64,000 nt of DNA from Hyphomicrobiales bacterium (GTDB taxonomy: Bacteria > Pseudomonadota > Alphaproteobacteria > Rhizobiales > OSC116). The translations under genes were made by a program, and so were the position numbers. Below the pieces are notes generated by a model that was not told where the DNA came from, ran no database searches, and worked only from the letters and a program-made list of their open reading frames with translations. The stretch is taken from positions 713,443-777,442 of the forward strand of contig JABSRZ010000003.1 of assembly GCA_013214705.1 (NCBI GenBank), in the 5' to 3' direction. This document shows positions 61,294 through 64,000 of this stretch, piece after piece; position 1 is the first letter of the stretch, and each line of letters starts with the position of its first letter.

Positions 61294-62106
61294 TTAGGTG
61301 CTGGGTTTGGTTTGGCCATTAACTTTGCGCCAGATAAATCTGGTCTCATAAGCTTTGAAACCAAATTTAACACAATTTCTCTCACTGCTGCTATTGGGCA
61401 CAACGTCCACAATAAGCTGTTTAAGGCCTGATTTTTTGGCATCTTGCAAGCGGGCATTTAACAAAACCGATTGGCAGCCAAGGTTGCGAAATTTGGGCTG
61501 AACAAATGCATTGGCCAATAAGCCAAATTGATTGTCTATATATAAGGTGGCCAAGCCGCAGGCCACGCCATCCACTTTGGCGACAAAACATCTGAAAACA
61601 TCAGTGCAATATAGATGTTTTTTTAAGTTCCAAATCTCGGCATTGGTTTGCATGCCCGAGGTTTCGAGCAAAGCCAAAAACAGGTCTGCATCTGATGGCA
61701 TTAGCCGCGTAACATGTATATCAGAATTAACAGCGGGGGCTGGAATGGCTTGGCATTCGAGCGATAAAAAATTTAGCAATTCTACCATTTCAAAATTCAA
61801 ACTGGCTAATTGGGCGCCAATTTTGGCGGTTAAATCTGTTTGGTTTATATCAAGTTCGGGCGATTGGTTAATGTTGGCATAAACCGCTAGTGCGGCTGGC
61901 AGATGCGCAATGGTTTGCTGGTTAATGCCCCAAATTTGGTTGGCAAAGCCTATGGCCGCATCTTTTAGCAAGCTTAGGCCGTGCATATGGACCAATTCAA
62001 ATTGGCTAGAATTTGCGGTTCTTAACGTCCGTTTGGCATTAAAAGCTATGTGATTAATTTCTAAATTGCTAAATTTACCTGCCAACACAGCCAGTCCAAT
62101 TATCAT
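61294..62106 (-). CDS. GNAT N-acetyltransferase, two-part
   Basis: A 270-residue protein. The C-terminal half is a GNAT domain (VTRLMPSDADLFLALLETSGM, then CFVAKVDGVACGLATLYI, FVQPKFRNLGCQSVLLNARLQDAK with the acetyl-CoA loop, and CVKFGFKAYETRF). The N-terminal half looks like a degenerate GNAT-type fold or an unrelated helical domain (LLKDAAIGFANQIWGINQ), so it may be a tandem-GNAT protein. Substrate unknown. Confidence 0.8.
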   Translation of the reverse strand: MIIGLAVLAGKFSNLEINHIAFNAKRTLRTANSSQFELVHMHGLSLLKDAAIGFANQIWGINQQTIAHLPAALAVYANINQSPELDINQTDLTAKIGAQLASLNFEMVELLNFLSLECQAIPAPAVNSDIHVTRLMPSDADLFLALLETSGMQTNAEIWNLKKHLYCTDVFRCFVAKVDGVACGLATLYIDNQFGLLANAFVQPKFRNLGCQSVLLNARLQDAKKSGLKQLIVDVVPNSSSERNCVKFGFKAYETRFIWRKVNGQTKPST

Positions 62107-62155
62107 TTATTTGAATTGGTTTTTTCAATAACATGATGATATTCATAAAGCCACT

Positions 62156-62191
62156 TATTTAGGAGACGTTGTGTATTTAGGAGACATTGTG
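62156..62191 (+). repeat. 18-bp tandem repeat carrying two SD-plus-GTG start signals
   Basis: TATTTAGGAGACGTTGTG (62156-62173) and TATTTAGGAGACATTGTG (62174-62191) differ by one base. Each has AGGAG followed by GTG at 62171 or 62189, both in frame with the permease. Confidence 0.9.
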
Positions 62192-63157
62192 AAACTAGAA
62201 ACCCCGATATTTGTAACTTTTGCGGCCATATTAACTTGGAGTCTATTGAGCGTCAGCGGGCGGGTGATATTGCTAAAATATAGTTTGGCCCCTGCGACCT
62301 TTGTATTCATTCAAATGTTATCTGGCGGGATGGCATTGGTATTGTTAAGCCCCAAACGCATAAAAACCATTGGCTTGATGCCATTAACCCAATATCACAC
62401 CTGGGCGTTTGGCGGGTTTAGGGTGGTGGCAGCCAGTTTTTATGCCGGCGCTTTGATATATTTGAGTGCCGCAAACCTATCATTTATGGGCGCATCTAAC
62501 GTGACGATGAGCGTATTATATGTGTGGTTTGTGCTCAACCGAAAACCGACATTACGCGAGCTGCCCGGCCATATCATCATCGTCATCATGTGGGTATTAT
62601 TGGCTCTGCAATTTGATGGCCAGTTTAACAACCCCGGCATTTGGCTGTTATTGGTGTCGCAATTCATCATCACCATTGCCATAACTTTGGGCGAAACCCA
62701 CCCGCTAAACCAGAGCAATAATAGCGGCGATACATTTTATTTAACCGGCATGGTTTTGGTGGCCAGCGCGGCCATATTATTGAGTTTGTCTTACATCGCA
62801 TCGCGGTTCGAGAGCCAATTGCCAAGTGATTTTTACCCCACTATTCGCGCCCATGTGGCGGGTTTTATATTGGAAGATTTATTAAACCCGGCGGCATGGC
62901 TATTGGGCATTATAACTGGGGTTAGTTTTCGGGCGGCGGCTATCTATTATTCACTGCGGGCGGTGAAACTAACCAGTAGCGAATTTTATTTGGGCAGTAT
63001 GGCATTTATGCCGTTCACCAATATGGCGTTAGAAGATATTGCCATGCGGTTTGGTTTTTTGCCCACTGTGAAATTAGAGTTTTATCAAATATTATTTGGC
63101 AGCATTATATGTGCTGCGTCTTTATATATTATTTATTGCAAACGCGCGAAACGCTGA
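62171..63157 (+). CDS. DMT-superfamily (EamA-like) permease
   Basis: A polytopic membrane protein of 328 residues (or 322 from the second GTG at 62189) with about ten hydrophobic segments, e.g. PIFVTFAAILTWSLLSVSG, FVFIQMLSGGMALVLL, and IIIVIMWVLLALQF. The two-half arrangement and the SNVTMSVLYVW segment fit drug/metabolite transporter-like permeases; substrate unknown. Residues 220-240 contain an unusual loop. Each of two tandem start signals has its own AGGAG. It ends 10 bases before a 54-bp repeat array. Confidence 0.8.
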   Translation: MYLGDIVKLETPIFVTFAAILTWSLLSVSGRVILLKYSLAPATFVFIQMLSGGMALVLLSPKRIKTIGLMPLTQYHTWAFGGFRVVAASFYAGALIYLSAANLSFMGASNVTMSVLYVWFVLNRKPTLRELPGHIIIVIMWVLLALQFDGQFNNPGIWLLLVSQFIITIAITLGETHPLNQSNNSGDTFYLTGMVLVASAAILLSLSYIASRFESQLPSDFYPTIRAHVAGFILEDLLNPAAWLLGIITGVSFRAAAIYYSLRAVKLTSSEFYLGSMAFMPFTNMALEDIAMRFGFLPTVKLEFYQILFGSIICAASLYIIYCKRAKR

Positions 63158-63166
63158 ACTGTTGCG

Positions 63167-63301
63167 CTGGGCTACTGCGCAGTCCAGCCGCCAACTTAAT
63201 GTTGCCGATGGCGTGAAGAGCTGGGCTACTGCGCAGTCCAGCCGCCAACTTGATGTTGCCGATGGCGTGAAGAGCTGGGCTACTGCGCAGTCCAGCCGCC
63301 A
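63167..63301. repeat. 54-bp tandem repeat, two and a half copies, at the 3' end of the hydroxybutyrate dehydrogenase gene
   Basis: CTGGGCTACTGCGCAGTCCA-type units start at 63167, 63221 and 63275, exactly 54 bases apart. The third is cut after 27 bases because it becomes the end of the dehydrogenase coding sequence. So the last codons of the gene (GGWTAQ-stop on the minus strand) recur twice downstream. Within the units GATGTTGCCGATGGCGTGAA is also shared. The first and second copies differ at one base. Confidence 0.93.
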
Positions 63302-64000
63302 TCTAGAGGCAAGCTAACGCCGGTCATCTGGCTGGCAGCAACAGAGCATAAAAACACCGCCAAATCGCCCAATTGTTCAACCTGTACAAAGCTTTTGCTG
63401 GGTTGTTTCTCGCCCAATAATTGTTCAATCGCCGCTTCTTGGCTACCTAATATTTTGGCTTTGTCATCTATTTGTTGTTGAATTAATGGGGTTAAGGTAA
63501 AGCCCGGGCAAATGGCATTGGCGGTAATGTTGGCCTCGGCGGTTTCTAGTGCCACGGTTTTGGTTAACCCCACCAGCCCATGTTTTGCCGCCACATAAGC
63601 TGATTTATTGACCGATGCCACCAAGCCATGCACCGAAGCCACATTGATAATGCGCCCCCAACCATTTTGGCGCATTTTGGGCAGGCACAGTCTGATGGTG
63701 TGAAAAGCACTGGATAGGTTTATGGCGATGATGTCATCCCATTTTTGCGGCTCAAATTGCTCTATCGGCACCACATGTTGAATGCCGGCATTGTTGACCA
63801 ATATATCCACCATGCCAAATTCGGCTTCCGCCAAATTGATCATTTGCGCAATCTCAGCCGGCGACAACATATTTGCATCGCTATAAATAACTTTGCCACT
63901 GCCTTGGCCATTAACCTGTTCTATGGCTTTGGCGATGTCGGCTTTGCTGCCAAACCCGCTTAAAATTATGTTGGCATTTTGTTTGGCAAGCTGGCGCGCA
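63280..64000 (-). CDS. 3-hydroxybutyrate dehydrogenase (SDR), N terminus outside the window
   Basis: The minus-strand frame is open to the window edge, about 240 residues, lacking the first 15 to 20. It has VDILVNNAGIQHVVPIEQF, the catalytic Tyr-Lys in SAYVAAKHGLVGLTK, NAICPGFTLTPLI and the ending SLPLDGGWTAQ, typical of D-3-hydroxybutyrate dehydrogenases. The enzyme converts D-3-hydroxybutyrate and NAD to acetoacetate. The upstream portion (LAKQNANIILSGFGSKADIA) fits the end of the Rossmann core. The 3' end is duplicated in tandem downstream. Confidence 0.93.
   Translation of the reverse strand, partial: ARQLAKQNANIILSGFGSKADIAKAIEQVNGQGSGKVIYSDANMLSPAEIAQMINLAEAEFGMVDILVNNAGIQHVVPIEQFEPQKWDDIIAINLSSAFHTIRLCLPKMRQNGWGRIINVASVHGLVASVNKSAYVAAKHGLVGLTKTVALETAEANITANAICPGFTLTPLIQQQIDDKAKILGSQEAAIEQLLGEKQPSKSFVQVEQLGDLAVFLCSVAASQMTGVSLPLDGGWTAQ

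Noticed and set aside
63096-63317. Repeat-encoded peptide on the plus strand over the 54-bp tandem repeats
   Set aside because: It overlaps the permease end and the dehydrogenase on the opposite strand. Repetition comes from the DNA array, not from protein selection.

Overview
The window looks like a chromosomal segment of an alphaproteobacterium of moderate-to-low GC, probably related to Hyphomicrobiales (Rhizobiales). The evidence is a split F0 operon carrying both b' and b subunits, a CcrM-type GANTC methyltransferase directly after RNase HII, the mutY / DUF721 / DsbA neighbourhood, a NadQ-type (COG4111) NAD regulator, pyruvate phosphate dikinase next to glyQS, and ETF-ubiquinone oxidoreductase. 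Several promoter regions carry boxes of the form TTAA-N7-TTAA, the CtrA consensus. No rRNA, tRNA, CRISPR array or recognisable transposase was seen.

Layout. 0-18.5 kb holds housekeeping genes: part of an acyl-CoA dehydrogenase, a Sua5-type tRNA t6A synthase, a GlcD-like FAD dehydrogenase, acetyltransferase and SRAP proteins, several small proteins of unknown function, a tight chain ygfZ-tag-HD hydrolase-tyrosine phosphatase-nadQ, a SleB-like cell wall hydrolase, and glyQ-glyS-ppdK. 18.5-31 kb holds an S49 protease, a tRNA methyltransferase, a polyprenyl synthase, ispE, a TPR/LysM protein, ETF-QO and a family-4 uracil-DNA glycosylase. These are interspersed with six copies of a structured, GC-richer intergenic repeat. 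Two copies in inverted orientation bracket an AT-richer island of three genes of unknown function (28.7-30.8 kb). 31-37 kb holds a glycosyltransferase pair, rnhB-ccrM, mutY, DUF721 and DsbA.

37-56.3 kb is a large amino-sugar catabolic locus. A minus-strand ABC import operon (Gfo/Idh oxidoreductase, two permeases, binding protein, ATPase, HAD phosphatase) diverges from a plus-strand operon of GalNAc type: an unusual RpiR-DeoR hybrid regulator, AgaS, a ROK kinase and AgaZ/KbaZ. Convergent to that is a minus-strand operon of GlcNAc type: BadF-type kinase, GntR/NagR, SIS-type NagB-II and NagA. Further right are a GH3 NagZ and a GH20 hexosaminidase, which would release the sugars. Together they suggest uptake, hydrolysis, phosphorylation, deacetylation and deamination of both GlcNAc- and GalNAc-containing glycans. 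The class II tagatose-bisphosphate aldolase is not in the window.

56.4-64 kb holds an acyl-CoA dehydrogenase divergent from an HxlR regulator, the F0 ATP synthase operon atpI-atpB-atpE-atpF'-atpF with striking hairpins around atpE, an acetyltransferase, a DMT-like permease with a duplicated translation start, and the 3' part of a 3-hydroxybutyrate dehydrogenase whose end is caught in a 54-bp tandem repeat.
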